From Collimonas sp. OK242 (GTDB lineage: Bacteria; Pseudomonadota; Gammaproteobacteria; Burkholderiales; Burkholderiaceae_D), in the NCBI RefSeq assembly GCF_900107095.1, contig NZ_FNOR01000009.1, forward strand, positions 1 through 64,000: a DNA stretch of 64,000 bases, read 5' to 3'. Made by a program: the position numbers and the translations under genes. Below are positions 56,487 through 64,000 of the stretch, piece after piece (positions within the stretch are counted from its first letter, which is position 1; the number at the start of each line of letters is the position of its first letter). The notes below the pieces were generated by a model. It was not told where the DNA came from. It saw only the letters and a program-made list of their open reading frames with translations, and ran no database searches.

Positions 56487-57578
56487 ATGAGTCTTAAATG
56501 CGGCATCGTCGGCCTACCCAACGTTGGCAAATCTACCCTCTTCAATGCCCTGACTAAAGCAGGCATTCCGGCAGAAAACTATCCTTTCTGCACCATCGAG
56601 CCGAACGTCGGCATGGTAGAGGTGCCTGACCCACGCCTGAAGGCGCTGGCCGAGATCGTCAAGCCGGAGCGCATCCTGCCGGCGACCGTGGAATTTGTCG
56701 ATATCGCCGGCCTGGTGGCTGGCGCCTCCAAGGGCGAAGGCCTGGGCAACCAGTTCCTCGCCCATATCCGCGAAACCGACGCCATCGTCAACGTCGTACG
56801 CTGCTTTGAAGACGACAACGTGATCCACGTGGCCGGCAAAATCAATCCGCTGGACGATATCGACGTGATCCAGACCGAGCTGGCGCTGGCCGACATGGGC
56901 ACGGTTGAAAAAGCCATCCATCGCGAAAACAAGAAAGCCCGCTCCGGCGACAAGGATGCCGCCAAGCTGGTCGCCCTGCTGGAACGCCTGATGCCGGAAC
57001 TGGATCAAGCCAAGCCGGTGCGCGCCTGCGGTCTCGACGCCGAAGAAATGGCGCTGATCAAGCCGCTGTGCCTGATCACCGCCAAGCCGGCCATGTACGT
57101 CGCCAACGTCTCCGACCACGGCTTCACCAACAATCCGCTGCTGGATCAGCTGACCGCTTACGCTGCGTCGCAAAATGCCCCTATCGTCGCCATCTGCGCC
57201 GCCATCGAATCGGAAATCGCCGATCTGGACGAAGCCGATAAACACGAATTCCTGGCTGACATGGGCATGGAAGAACCTGGCCTGGACCGCCTGATCCGCG
57301 CCGCCTTCAAGCTGCTCGGCCTGCAAACCTACTTCACCTGCGGCGTCAAGGAAGTACGGGCATGGACCATCCATGTCGGCGATACCGGCCCGCAAGCGGC
57401 AGGCGTGATCCATACTGACTTCGAACGCGGCTTCATCCGCGCCCAGACTATCGCCTATGACGACTTCATCAGCCACAAGGGTGAACAAGGCGCCAAGGAA
57501 GCCGGCAAGATGCGTGCTGAAGGCAAGGAATACGTGGTCAAGGATGGCGACGTCTTGAATTTCCTGTTTAACGTTTAA
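56487..57578 (+). CDS. ychF: Ribosome-associated ATPase YchF
   Basis: YchF is an Obg-type protein that prefers ATP. The 363-residue product shows [14 protein letters not shown], the [14 protein letters not shown] switch and [24 protein letters not shown] domain ends in [19 protein letters not shown]. It follows pth on the same strand. It is linked to stress and translation control in other bacteria. Confidence 0.96.
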   Translation: MSLKCGIVGLPNVGKSTLFNALTKAGIPAENYPFCTIEPNVGMVEVPDPRLKALAEIVKPERILPATVEFVDIAGLVAGASKGEGLGNQFLAHIRETDAIVNVVRCFEDDNVIHVAGKINPLDDIDVIQTELALADMGTVEKAIHRENKKARSGDKDAAKLVALLERLMPELDQAKPVRACGLDAEEMALIKPLCLITAKPAMYVANVSDHGFTNNPLLDQLTAYAASQNAPIVAICAAIESEIADLDEADKHEFLADMGMEEPGLDRLIRAAFKLLGLQTYFTCGVKEVRAWTIHVGDTGPQAAGVIHTDFERGFIRAQTIAYDDFISHKGEQGAKEAGKMRAEGKEYVVKDGDVLNFLFNV

Positions 57579-57661
57579 TATCTGCTACGACGGGCAAATT
57601 AACTGCCCTCATGGAATTCGGCACTTGCCGACCCCAGGCAGCCGCCCGATTCAAAAACAGC

Positions 57662-57710
57662 AAAGCCCGGCCCTCTCCCCTGCAAATCGGGGAACGAGCG
57701 CCGGGCTTTT
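57662..57710 (+). terminator. Terminator after ychF
   Basis: AAAGCCCGG (57662-57670) pairs with CCGGGCTTT (57701-57709), with an inner TCCCC/GGGGA stem. It lies between ychF and the CzcE-like gene and carries T on the plus strand. Confidence 0.7.
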
Positions 57711-57816
57711 CTGCACCAAACATCGATGAACAAAGCCGGGCACGACGCACTCTAATAAAATGTGGCCCGCGACATCCGCATGTTGCCCTCCCACCACATC
57801 TGTTCCAGGAGGAGCC

Positions 57817-58248
57817 ATGAACGCCAAATTGCTTATCCCGGCAATTGCTGCTGCGGCGCTATGCGCCGCATGCTCATTACCACCCAGAATCGATCTCATG
57901 GGCGATCCGGCGGTAGTAACCGCCGCCACGCGAACCATCGTTATCGCTCCAGATACAAGCTACGTCAATGTAACCGGCGGCGAAATCATTAAGTTCGTCG
58001 TGGGCGACAAAGCATTTGCCTGGAATTTTGACGGCGCCGATTATCTGGATAAATTCGACTTGAATCAGACCGCGCCACCGGGCATGCTTGACCACAGAGT
58101 CATCGTCTATGTCGCCGCCAATCCGCTATATTCCGGTGGCAGCGATGGCGGTCGCCATGGCGGGGGCCATGGGGGAGGACACGGCGGCGATCATGGAGGA
58201 AATGACTTTACCGGCGGCGGTGGCCATGGCGGCGGCGGTCATAAATAG
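57817..58248 (+). CDS. CzcE-like small lipoprotein with His/Gly-rich tail
   Basis: The 143-residue precursor has a signal peptide with a lipobox-like end (ALCAACS). A domain like the copper-binding CzcE family follows (TSYVNVTGGEIIKFVVGDKA, FAWNFDG, VIVYVAANPLY). The tail is a low-complexity HGGGHGGGHGGDHGG run with nine or so His, well suited to metal binding. A perfect GGAGGAG ribosome binding site precedes ATG 57817. No czcCBA or other metal-efflux gene is nearby, so it may be a stand-alone periplasmic metal chaperone or buffer. Copper or nickel is possible but unproven. Confidence 0.8.
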   Translation: MNAKLLIPAIAAAALCAACSLPPRIDLMGDPAVVTAATRTIVIAPDTSYVNVTGGEIIKFVVGDKAFAWNFDGADYLDKFDLNQTAPPGMLDHRVIVYVAANPLYSGGSDGGRHGGGHGGGHGGDHGGNDFTGGGGHGGGGHK

Positions 58249-58306
58249 TCAAACCGGCAAGACTGCCCGGCAACTCATGCTGACAACGCAATAAAAAACC
58301 ATGACA

Positions 58307-58338
58307 AGCACAGTTACATATAAATTTGTAACTGTGCT
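58307..58338. promoter_or_regulatory. 32-bp perfect palindrome upstream of the FdhF/YdeP gene
   Basis: AGCACAGTTACA (58307-58318) and TGTAACTGTGCT (58327-58338) are perfect inverted copies around TATAAATT, 100 bases before the oxidoreductase start and 58 after the CzcE-like stop. There is no T run on the plus strand. It could be an operator, or a terminator for the minus direction (TTGTCATGGTTTTTT follows on that strand). Confidence 0.55.
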
Positions 58339-58438
58339 CTAAAAGCATCGTAGCGACTGTACATGCTGCTGTAAGCGGGCGCCAATTACACTCCCGCGGA
58401 CTCTGCGCGGTTTGCGCAAGATGCTCCGGGGAATAAAA

Positions 58439-60742
58439 TTGAGCGACCAGAAAATCCAGCAATACAAGCACCCTGCCGGCGGCTGGGGGGCCTTGAAATA
58501 TGTAGCGTTGCACCTGCTGAAAGAGAAAGTGCCGGGCGGCGGCCTGCGTACCCTGCTGGCGCAGAACCAGCCGGACGGCTTCGACTGTCCCGGCTGCGCC
58601 TGGCCAGATCGCGATCATGCATCGACCTTTGAATTCTGCGAAAACGGCGTCAAGGCGGTAGCGGCGGAAGCCACCTCCAAACGCGTCACCGCAGATTTTT
58701 TTGCGCAAAACAGCGTCAGCGCATTGCTGCAGCAATCGGACTACGAACTGGAAGAGCACGGCCGCCTGACCGAACCGATGACGTACGACGCCGCCAGCGA
58801 CAAATACCGGCCGATCTCGTGGCAAGACGCATTCAGCTTGATGAGCAGTCACCTGAACACGCTGGAAGATCCGAACCAGGCGTCGTTCTACACTTCCGGC
58901 CGCACCAGCAATGAGGCGGCATTCCTGTACCAGCTGTTCGTGCGCGAATACGGCAGCAACAACTTTCCCGATTGCTCCAATATGTGCCACGAACCAACCA
59001 GCGTCGGCTTGCCACAGACCGTGGGCGTCGGCAAGGGTACGGTCACGCTGGACGATTTCGACCTGGCCGATACCTTCCTGATCTTCGGCCAGAATCCCGC
59101 CACCAATCACCCCCGCATGATGGGCGAACTGCGCGAATGCGCCAAGCGCGGCGCCGCCATCGTCTCCATCAATCCCTTGCGCGAGCGCGGCCTGGAACGC
59201 TTCTCCAGCCCGCAACATCCGTCCGACATGCTGTCGCGCTCCGGCACCAGCATCAGCAACATGTTTATCCGCCCTACTCTGTGCGGCGACCTGGCGCTGG
59301 TCAAGGGCGTCATCAAGCGGGTACTGGAACTGGACGATCTGGCGCTGCAAGACCAGACCGAGCGCGTGATCGACGTCCGCTTCATCGCCGAACACACGGC
59401 CTGCTTCGAAGAGTTCGCGGCCGACATCCGCGCCGAAAGCTGGGGCGACATCGTCACCGAATCGGGCGTCGGCCGGGACGATATCGAACGGCTGACGCAA
59501 GTGTATGTGCGCGGCAAAAACGTCATCGCTACCTGGGGCATGGGCTTGACGCAGCACAAGCACGGCGTCGCGACGATCCAGATGGTCTCCAACCTGATGC
59601 TATTGCGCGGCAATATCGGCCGCCCCGGCGCCGGTTTGTGCCCGGTCCGCGGTCATTCCAACGTGCAAGGCGACCGCAGCGTCGGCATCGACGAAAAACC
59701 GACCGCCGCTTTCCTCGATCGCATCGAACAGGTATACGGCTTCAAGCCGCCGCGCGCGCATGGTCTCGACGTGGTCGGCACGATTGAAGCCATGCTGCGG
59801 GGCGAGGTCAAGGTCTTCATCGGACTTGGCGGCAACTTTGCCATGGCGACGCCCGACACGCCACGCACCTGGCAGGCGCTGCAGTCTTGCGCGCTGACCG
59901 TCCACATCACCACCAAACTGAATCGCAGCCATCTGATCCACGGCCAAGACGCCTTGATCCTGCCGACCATGGGCCGCACCGAAATCGACCTGCAGGAAAG
60001 CGGCCCGCAAGGCGTGACCGTCGAAGACTCGATGAGCATGGTGCACATTTCCTACGGCATCAACCAACCGGTCGCCAAAACCTGTCTGTCGGAAATCGAC
60101 ATTGTTGCGCGCCTGGCGCACGCCACGCTGAAACAGAGCCGCACACGCTGGCTGGACTACGTCAAGGACTACGCCCTGATCCGCGACGACATAGCAAAAG
60201 TGTACGACGCCTTCAAGGATTACAACCTGCGCATACAGCAGCCGGGCGGCTTCCACCTCGGCGTAGCGGCGCGCGAGCGGGTCTGGAAAACTGCCAGCGG
60301 CCGGGCCCAGTTCATCGTGCATGCGATTCCCAAGGACACGCCAATTCACCAGGCGCGCCGCAAATACGGCCCCGAACTGATGGTATTGATGACCACCCGT
60401 TCGCATGATCAGTACAACACCACCATCTATGGACTGGACGACCGTTATCGCGGCGTATTCGGACAACGGCGCGTGGTATTTGCCAACCTGCTCGATATCC
60501 GGATGCTGGGCTTCGCTGCCGGCGACTGGGTCGATCTGATCGGTGTCTGGGACGACGGCATCGAGCGCCGCGCCGATCGTTTCCTGCTGGTTGAATACGA
60601 TATTCCGCGCGGCTGCATCAGTAGCTACTATCCGGAAACCAATCCGCTGGTGCCGCTCAACAGCTTCGCCGACCAGGCGCGCACGCCGACCTCGAAATCG
60701 ATCCCGGTGCTGATGCGGCGCTCCATGCAGACGGCAGCGTGA
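58439..60742 (+). CDS. FdhF/YdeP-family molybdopterin oxidoreductase
   Basis: The 767-residue protein is a molybdenum-cofactor enzyme of the formate dehydrogenase alpha-like, YdeP/CbbBc group. N-terminal cysteines form CPGCAWPD (C50, C53). The molybdopterin domain shows TSGRTSNEAAFLYQLFVRE, FGQNPATNHPRMMGEL and GWGD-like contacts. The active-site region has no Sec or clear Cys ligand, as in the YdeP group, so true formate dehydrogenase activity is doubtful. I chose TTG 58439 because GGGGA is six bases upstream; ATG 58421 lacks a site. In E. coli ydeP aids acid resistance. The HTH gene follows 4 bases later. Confidence 0.88.
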   Translation: MSDQKIQQYKHPAGGWGALKYVALHLLKEKVPGGGLRTLLAQNQPDGFDCPGCAWPDRDHASTFEFCENGVKAVAAEATSKRVTADFFAQNSVSALLQQSDYELEEHGRLTEPMTYDAASDKYRPISWQDAFSLMSSHLNTLEDPNQASFYTSGRTSNEAAFLYQLFVREYGSNNFPDCSNMCHEPTSVGLPQTVGVGKGTVTLDDFDLADTFLIFGQNPATNHPRMMGELRECAKRGAAIVSINPLRERGLERFSSPQHPSDMLSRSGTSISNMFIRPTLCGDLALVKGVIKRVLELDDLALQDQTERVIDVRFIAEHTACFEEFAADIRAESWGDIVTESGVGRDDIERLTQVYVRGKNVIATWGMGLTQHKHGVATIQMVSNLMLLRGNIGRPGAGLCPVRGHSNVQGDRSVGIDEKPTAAFLDRIEQVYGFKPPRAHGLDVVGTIEAMLRGEVKVFIGLGGNFAMATPDTPRTWQALQSCALTVHITTKLNRSHLIHGQDALILPTMGRTEIDLQESGPQGVTVEDSMSMVHISYGINQPVAKTCLSEIDIVARLAHATLKQSRTRWLDYVKDYALIRDDIAKVYDAFKDYNLRIQQPGGFHLGVAARERVWKTASGRAQFIVHAIPKDTPIHQARRKYGPELMVLMTTRSHDQYNTTIYGLDDRYRGVFGQRRVVFANLLDIRMLGFAAGDWVDLIGVWDDGIERRADRFLLVEYDIPRGCISSYYPETNPLVPLNSFADQARTPTSKSIPVLMRRSMQTAA

Positions 60743-60746
60743 TCCG

Positions 60747-61058
60747 ATGATGAATCGGGACGATCGGATTGACGATGCGGTGCTGGCGATCTTGTCCGCA
60801 CTGCATGCCGATGCTAACTGCGAGCGCGGCCACAAGCAACGCAGCAACTACGCCGAACCAGGAATGTCGCTGGCGAAACTCAGCAAGCGGGTCGAGCAAC
60901 GCATGAGCACTTTGCGACGCCATCTTAGCGCCCTGGAAGACGCTGAAATTGTCCGCGTCGCTCTCAACGAGGACGGCACCGGCCGCGCTGCCCTGACCGC
61001 GTTCGGGATGGCGATTGTCGATGCCCTGGATGAACGCCAGGCCGCCGAGATGGCGTGA
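60747..61058 (+). CDS. Small winged-helix protein
   Basis: The 103-residue protein has a predicted helix-turn-helix (SLAKLSKRVEQRMSTLRRHL, then EDAEIVRVALNEDGTGRAAL) of the ArsR/MarR-like winged-helix type, with no ligand or metal residues that I can identify. It starts 4 bases after the molybdopterin oxidoreductase gene, so it is cotranscribed and may autoregulate that operon. ATG occurs twice in tandem (60747, 60750). It converges with the MocR-type gene one base beyond its stop. Confidence 0.75.
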   Translation: MMNRDDRIDDAVLAILSALHADANCERGHKQRSNYAEPGMSLAKLSKRVEQRMSTLRRHLSALEDAEIVRVALNEDGTGRAALTAFGMAIVDALDERQAAEMA

Positions 61059-61059
61059 G

Positions 61060-62532
61060 CTATTCCAGCATGGCGGCCAGCATTTCGCCCAGTCGCCGTA
61101 TTGCCAGTTCGATCTGCGGCGTCCAGTTGTAGCTGTAATTCATGCGAATGAAACTGCGATAGGCGTCTGAAGTGGAAAACAGGCGGCCTGGCGCAATCGT
61201 GATGCCTGCCGCCAGCGCTTGCCGGTACAAGGCCATGGAATCGATCGCCGCCGGCAATTCTATCCACAGCACATAACCTCCGGCTGGCCGCGTGATGCGC
61301 GTGCCGGCTGGGAAGAAACGGCCGACGAAAGCGCTCATGATGTCGCAGCGCTGCTGCAAGGAGCGCCGCAGCCGGCGCAGATGGCGGTCGTAGCCGCCAG
61401 CCGTCAGGTAAGCGGCGATGGCCCGTTGCGGCAAAGTCGAGGTGCTGAGCGTGTTGAGGAATTTCAGCTTTTCCACCTGCTCCCGATAACGCCCCGGCAA
61501 AGTCCAGCCGATGCGGTAAGCGGAAGTCAGGCTCTTGGAAAACGATGAGCAATACAGCACGATGCCGCGTTTGTCGTAAGCCTTCAGGACACTCGGATGA
61601 GCCGTGCCGAAATACAGCTCGTTGCAGACGCCGTTTTCGATGATCGGCATGTTGTAGCGCGCGCCCAGCTCAACCAGTTGCCGCTTGTTTTCTTCCGGCA
61701 TTTCGAAACCCAGCGGATTCTGGAAATTCGGCATCACCATGCAGGCCGCAACCGGCTGGCTCTGCATGATTTTTTTCAGCGCCGCGACATCCATTCCCGA
61801 TCGCGGGTCGGTCGGTATTTCGATGGCGCGCATGCCGAGCCGCTCGATCGCATGCAGCATCGCATAAAAGGTCGGCGATTCCACCGCGATCGTATCGCCC
61901 GCTTTCGCCACCGCCTGCAAACACAGATTGATGGCTTCGGTGGCGCCCACCGTGATCACCACATCGCCGGGACCGACGCTAAGGCCGGTTTCCAGATGGC
62001 GCCTGACGATCTGCCGGATCAGGTCCGGATGGCCGGGCGGCAAATCGTCCAGCACGCCCAGCGGGCCGCCGCTGCGCAGGATGGCGCTGTTGTATTGGCT
62101 GATGCGCCGGGCCGGAAACAAGGTCGGATCGGGATACGGCGAGCCGAGCGGAATCGCATCGTTCTGGTGAATCGACTTAAGCGTCGCCAGTACATGGCGG
62201 CTGACATCCACTTCGGCCGACACCGGCAGCGGCTGCGATCGGTCCGGCTCAGCTGGCGCAGCCTGTGCCGACGCTGACGCCTGCAATGACGCCGCAGCAT
62301 CGCGGCCAAACTGCGCCCGCACAAAATAGCCGGATTGCGGGTGGCTTTCAATCACCCCGCAGCTTTCCAGCAATTCATAAGCGCGCACCACGGTTGTGAT
62401 GCTCAAGCCCTGTTGCTGGCTGGCCTGGCGCACCGAACTCAGGCGATCACCGGGACGCAGCACGCCATTCCGCAGCGAAGCCCTGATCTGCTCGGCAAAA
62501 CGTTGATAAAGAGGCAGGCGCGTTGTTTTCAA
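61060..62532 (-). CDS. MocR-type regulator (GntR wHTH fused to aminotransferase domain)
   Basis: The 490-residue protein joins an N-terminal GntR-type winged helix (LYQRFAEQIRASLRNGVLRP, DRLSSVRQASQQQGLSITTV) to a class I aminotransferase-like domain. That domain has the PLP Lys near residue 334 (YCSSFSKSLTSAYRIGW) and the PTFYAMLHAIERLG and CMVMPNFQNPLG stretches. MocR proteins use PLP or its adducts as effectors. The start is a TTG (62532), with no in-frame ATG upstream before a stop; a minus-strand TATAAT at 62565-62570 is a possible promoter. It is divergent from the MoaD-like gene, a likely target. Confidence 0.87.
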   Translation of the reverse strand: MKTTRLPLYQRFAEQIRASLRNGVLRPGDRLSSVRQASQQQGLSITTVVRAYELLESCGVIESHPQSGYFVRAQFGRDAAASLQASASAQAAPAEPDRSQPLPVSAEVDVSRHVLATLKSIHQNDAIPLGSPYPDPTLFPARRISQYNSAILRSGGPLGVLDDLPPGHPDLIRQIVRRHLETGLSVGPGDVVITVGATEAINLCLQAVAKAGDTIAVESPTFYAMLHAIERLGMRAIEIPTDPRSGMDVAALKKIMQSQPVAACMVMPNFQNPLGFEMPEENKRQLVELGARYNMPIIENGVCNELYFGTAHPSVLKAYDKRGIVLYCSSFSKSLTSAYRIGWTLPGRYREQVEKLKFLNTLSTSTLPQRAIAAYLTAGGYDRHLRRLRRSLQQRCDIMSAFVGRFFPAGTRITRPAGGYVLWIELPAAIDSMALYRQALAAGITIAPGRLFSTSDAYRSFIRMNYSYNWTPQIELAIRRLGEMLAAMLE

Positions 62533-62700
62533 ACCGGACGGTGACAGAGGCCAAGGATGAGTTCATTATAGTGAAAATCAAGAAGGCCCCTTGCTTGCAA
62601 GCAGTAGTTATTACACAAACATCGCAAAAATACGCTATCGATCTATAGTGAGTGGCTGCAGCACAGCTTCGACCCGAATTGGACAATGCTGGCAATTTTT
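62533..62700. promoter_or_regulatory. Divergent region between the MocR and MoaD-like genes
   Basis: This 168-base gap has a minus-strand TATAAT (62565-62570) for the MocR gene and repeated CTAT sequences (CTATCGATCTATAG near 62634-62647) that could form an operator. There is no obvious plus-strand promoter pair. Confidence 0.35.
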
Positions 62701-62970
62701 ATGGCGACATTCATTTTCACACCGCAACTTGCCCGTTTTATCTCAGCGCCGGAAATTCACACCGACGCCCTCACCTTGCGCGCCGGCCTGGAAACAGCAT
62801 TCGCGTCCAACCCGCGCTTGCGCGCCTATCTGCTCGATGAACAAGGCTGCCTGCGGCCGAATGTCGCGATTTTCATCGACGGCCATAACGTACGTGACCA
62901 CGTGCATCTGAACGCGCCGCTGGCGGCGCACAGCAAGGTCCACGTTCTGCAAGCTCTCTCCGGAGGTTGA
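62701..62970 (+). CDS. MoaD/ThiS-like beta-grasp protein ending in Gly-Gly
   Basis: The 89-residue protein (MATFIFTPQLARFISAPEIH) has the ubiquitin-like beta-grasp pattern of sulfur carriers. The AFASNPRLRAYLLDEQGCLR helix region and FIDGHNVRDHVHLNAPLA precede the C-terminus VHVLQALSGG. A terminal Gly-Gly is the site that is adenylated and thiocarboxylated in MoaD and ThiS. No moaE, moeB or thi gene is nearby. I chose ATG 62701 since it gives the family-like start; ATG 62686 is possible. Its stop is two bases before the propeller gene, so the two form a pair. Confidence 0.83.
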   Translation: MATFIFTPQLARFISAPEIHTDALTLRAGLETAFASNPRLRAYLLDEQGCLRPNVAIFIDGHNVRDHVHLNAPLAAHSKVHVLQALSGG

Positions 62971-62972
62971 CC

Positions 62973-64000
62973 ATGACTGACCGCGCCTGGATCGCTAGCC
63001 GCAAAGGATTGTTTTCATTGCAAAAGCAAGATGGCGGATGGGCCTTGGGCCCGATTGCCTTTCTCGGCGAACCGGTTTCCATGGTGCTGCCTGACCCGCG
63101 CGACGGCGCAGTCTACGCCGCGCTGAACCTCGGCCATTTCGGCGTAAAGCTGCACCGCAACGATGCTGCATCGGAGCGCTGGACTGAAATTGCCGCACCT
63201 GCCTATCCTCTCAAACCCGAAGACTCAAGCGACCCGGTCGACTGGGGCGTGAAATTCATCTGGTCGCTCGCTTGCGGCGGCGCCGACCAGCCCGGCGTCA
63301 TCTGGGCCGGCACCTTGCCGGGCGGCTTGTTCCGTTCCAGCGACCGCGGCGAATCCTGGACGTTGATGCGCTCCTTGTGGGATGCGCCGGAGCGCAGCGA
63401 ATGGTTTGGCGGTGGTTACGACGTACCCGGGATTCACAGCATTTGCGTCGACCCGCGCGACAGCCGCCATGTCCTGGTCGGCATTTCCTGCGGCGGCGCC
63501 TGGGTTACGCATGACGGCGGCGACAGCTGGAGCTTGTGCGCAAAAGGCATGAGCGCCACTTACATGCCGCCGGAGCGCGTCGACGATCAGAATATTCAAG
63601 ACCCGCATCGGATTGTGGGCGCCAGGGATACCCCCGATCTGCTTTGGTGCCAGCACCACAACGGCATCTGGCGCTCCCGCAACTTTGGCGCAGACTGGCA
63701 GGAAGTCAGCCCCGCGCCTTTGTCGAACTTCGGTTTCGCCGTGGCCGTGCATCCGGGCGATGGCAATACCGCCTGGTTTGCCCCGGCGCAGGCTGACCAG
63801 ACCCGCATCCCCGTAGATGCCGCGCTGGCGGTGACGCGCACCACCGACGGCGGAAAATCCTTCACCTCCTTGCGCCACGGCCTGCCCCAGCAGCACTGCT
63901 ACGACCTGATCTATCGCCATGGCCTGGCTGTGGCGGACGACGGCAGCACCCTGTTGATGGCTTCGACCACCGGCAGTGTCTGGCTGTCGCAAAACGGCGG
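62973..64000 (+). CDS. BNR/sialidase-like beta-propeller protein (partial, runs off the window)
   Basis: The first 342 residues are visible. They show repeated BNR/Asp-box-like motifs (FRSSDRGESWTLM, VTHDGGDSWSLC, SRNFGADWQEV, TTDGGKSFTSL) typical of beta-propeller proteins annotated as exo-sialidases or WD40/YVTN-like. No signal peptide is present, so a cytoplasmic place is likely and a true sialidase role is doubtful. GGAGG just before the ATG (62973) lies within the MoaD-like stop region, indicating coupling. The C-terminus is outside the window. Confidence 0.85.
   Translation, partial: MTDRAWIASRKGLFSLQKQDGGWALGPIAFLGEPVSMVLPDPRDGAVYAALNLGHFGVKLHRNDAASERWTEIAAPAYPLKPEDSSDPVDWGVKFIWSLACGGADQPGVIWAGTLPGGLFRSSDRGESWTLMRSLWDAPERSEWFGGGYDVPGIHSICVDPRDSRHVLVGISCGGAWVTHDGGDSWSLCAKGMSATYMPPERVDDQNIQDPHRIVGARDTPDLLWCQHHNGIWRSRNFGADWQEVSPAPLSNFGFAVAVHPGDGNTAWFAPAQADQTRIPVDAALAVTRTTDGGKSFTSLRHGLPQQHCYDLIYRHGLAVADDGSTLLMASTTGSVWLSQNG

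Overview
This window looks like a chromosomal segment of a betaproteobacterium of the Oxalobacteraceae, most likely Collimonas or a close relative. That is an inference from protein style, GC-rich codon use and gene neighbourhoods (sspAB–petABC, ubiB–ubiJ–Tim44–ubiE, ptsN–hprK–rapZ, mutY/mutM, lolB–ispE–tRNA-Gln–prs–rplY–pth–ychF). No database search was possible. Most of the window is housekeeping sequence with several accessory blocks set into it.

Layout. 1–319: the 5' end of an IS3-type element. 330–4866: an intact tRNA-Thr gene with its terminator (4756–4866), and a truncated copy of the same tRNA end and terminator at 330–404. Between the two copies lie a secreted sedolisin-type peptidase and a LuxR-type regulator, so this looks like a small island bounded by att-like repeats. 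4893–9066: sspB, sspA and the cytochrome bc1 genes petC, petB, petA (minus strand). 9359–13886: mscL, an ECF sigma/anti-sigma pair, then a clsB-type cardiolipin synthase, an EEP-family protein and nudB. 14045–17007: aspS, a DUF502 membrane protein and an FmdB-type zinc ribbon. 17168–21037: a polyamine-type ABC transporter with a MITE-like inverted-repeat element directly in front of its first gene. 21410–25984: a TPMT-like methyltransferase and ubiB, ubiJ, a Tim44-domain gene and ubiE.

26106–32949 is a 2-aminoethylphosphonate (AEP) catabolic cluster. phnW is on the plus strand. Divergent from it are phnR, phnA, phnY, a PhnZ-like HD gene and an aminophosphonate-type FAD oxidoreductase. Together they would turn AEP into phosphonoacetaldehyde, then phosphonoacetate, then acetate and phosphate. 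The cluster sits between ubiE and the DUF971–HIT–FAD/Fe-S dehydrogenase genes, which I expect to be neighbours in related genomes.

33021–49831 carries DUF971, HIT, a 1341-residue FAD/iron-sulfur dehydrogenase, a small membrane ORF, a YqaA-like protein, ilvA, queF, pagP, ptsN, hprK, rapZ, a LON-domain protein, mutY, a dynamin-like GTPase and mutM. 50088–57578 is an envelope, isoprenoid and translation block. 57817–64000 is accessory again: a His/Gly-rich CzcE-like lipoprotein, an FdhF/YdeP-type molybdenum oxidoreductase with a small winged-helix partner, a MocR-type regulator, and a tight pair made of a MoaD/ThiS-like protein ending in Gly-Gly and a BNR-type beta-propeller protein that runs off the end.

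The most interesting points are the MoaD-like/propeller pair, the PhnZ-like gene lacking its usual partner in a phnWYA cluster, the tRNA-Thr bounded island, and the MITE-like element whose end supplies the potG ribosome binding site.
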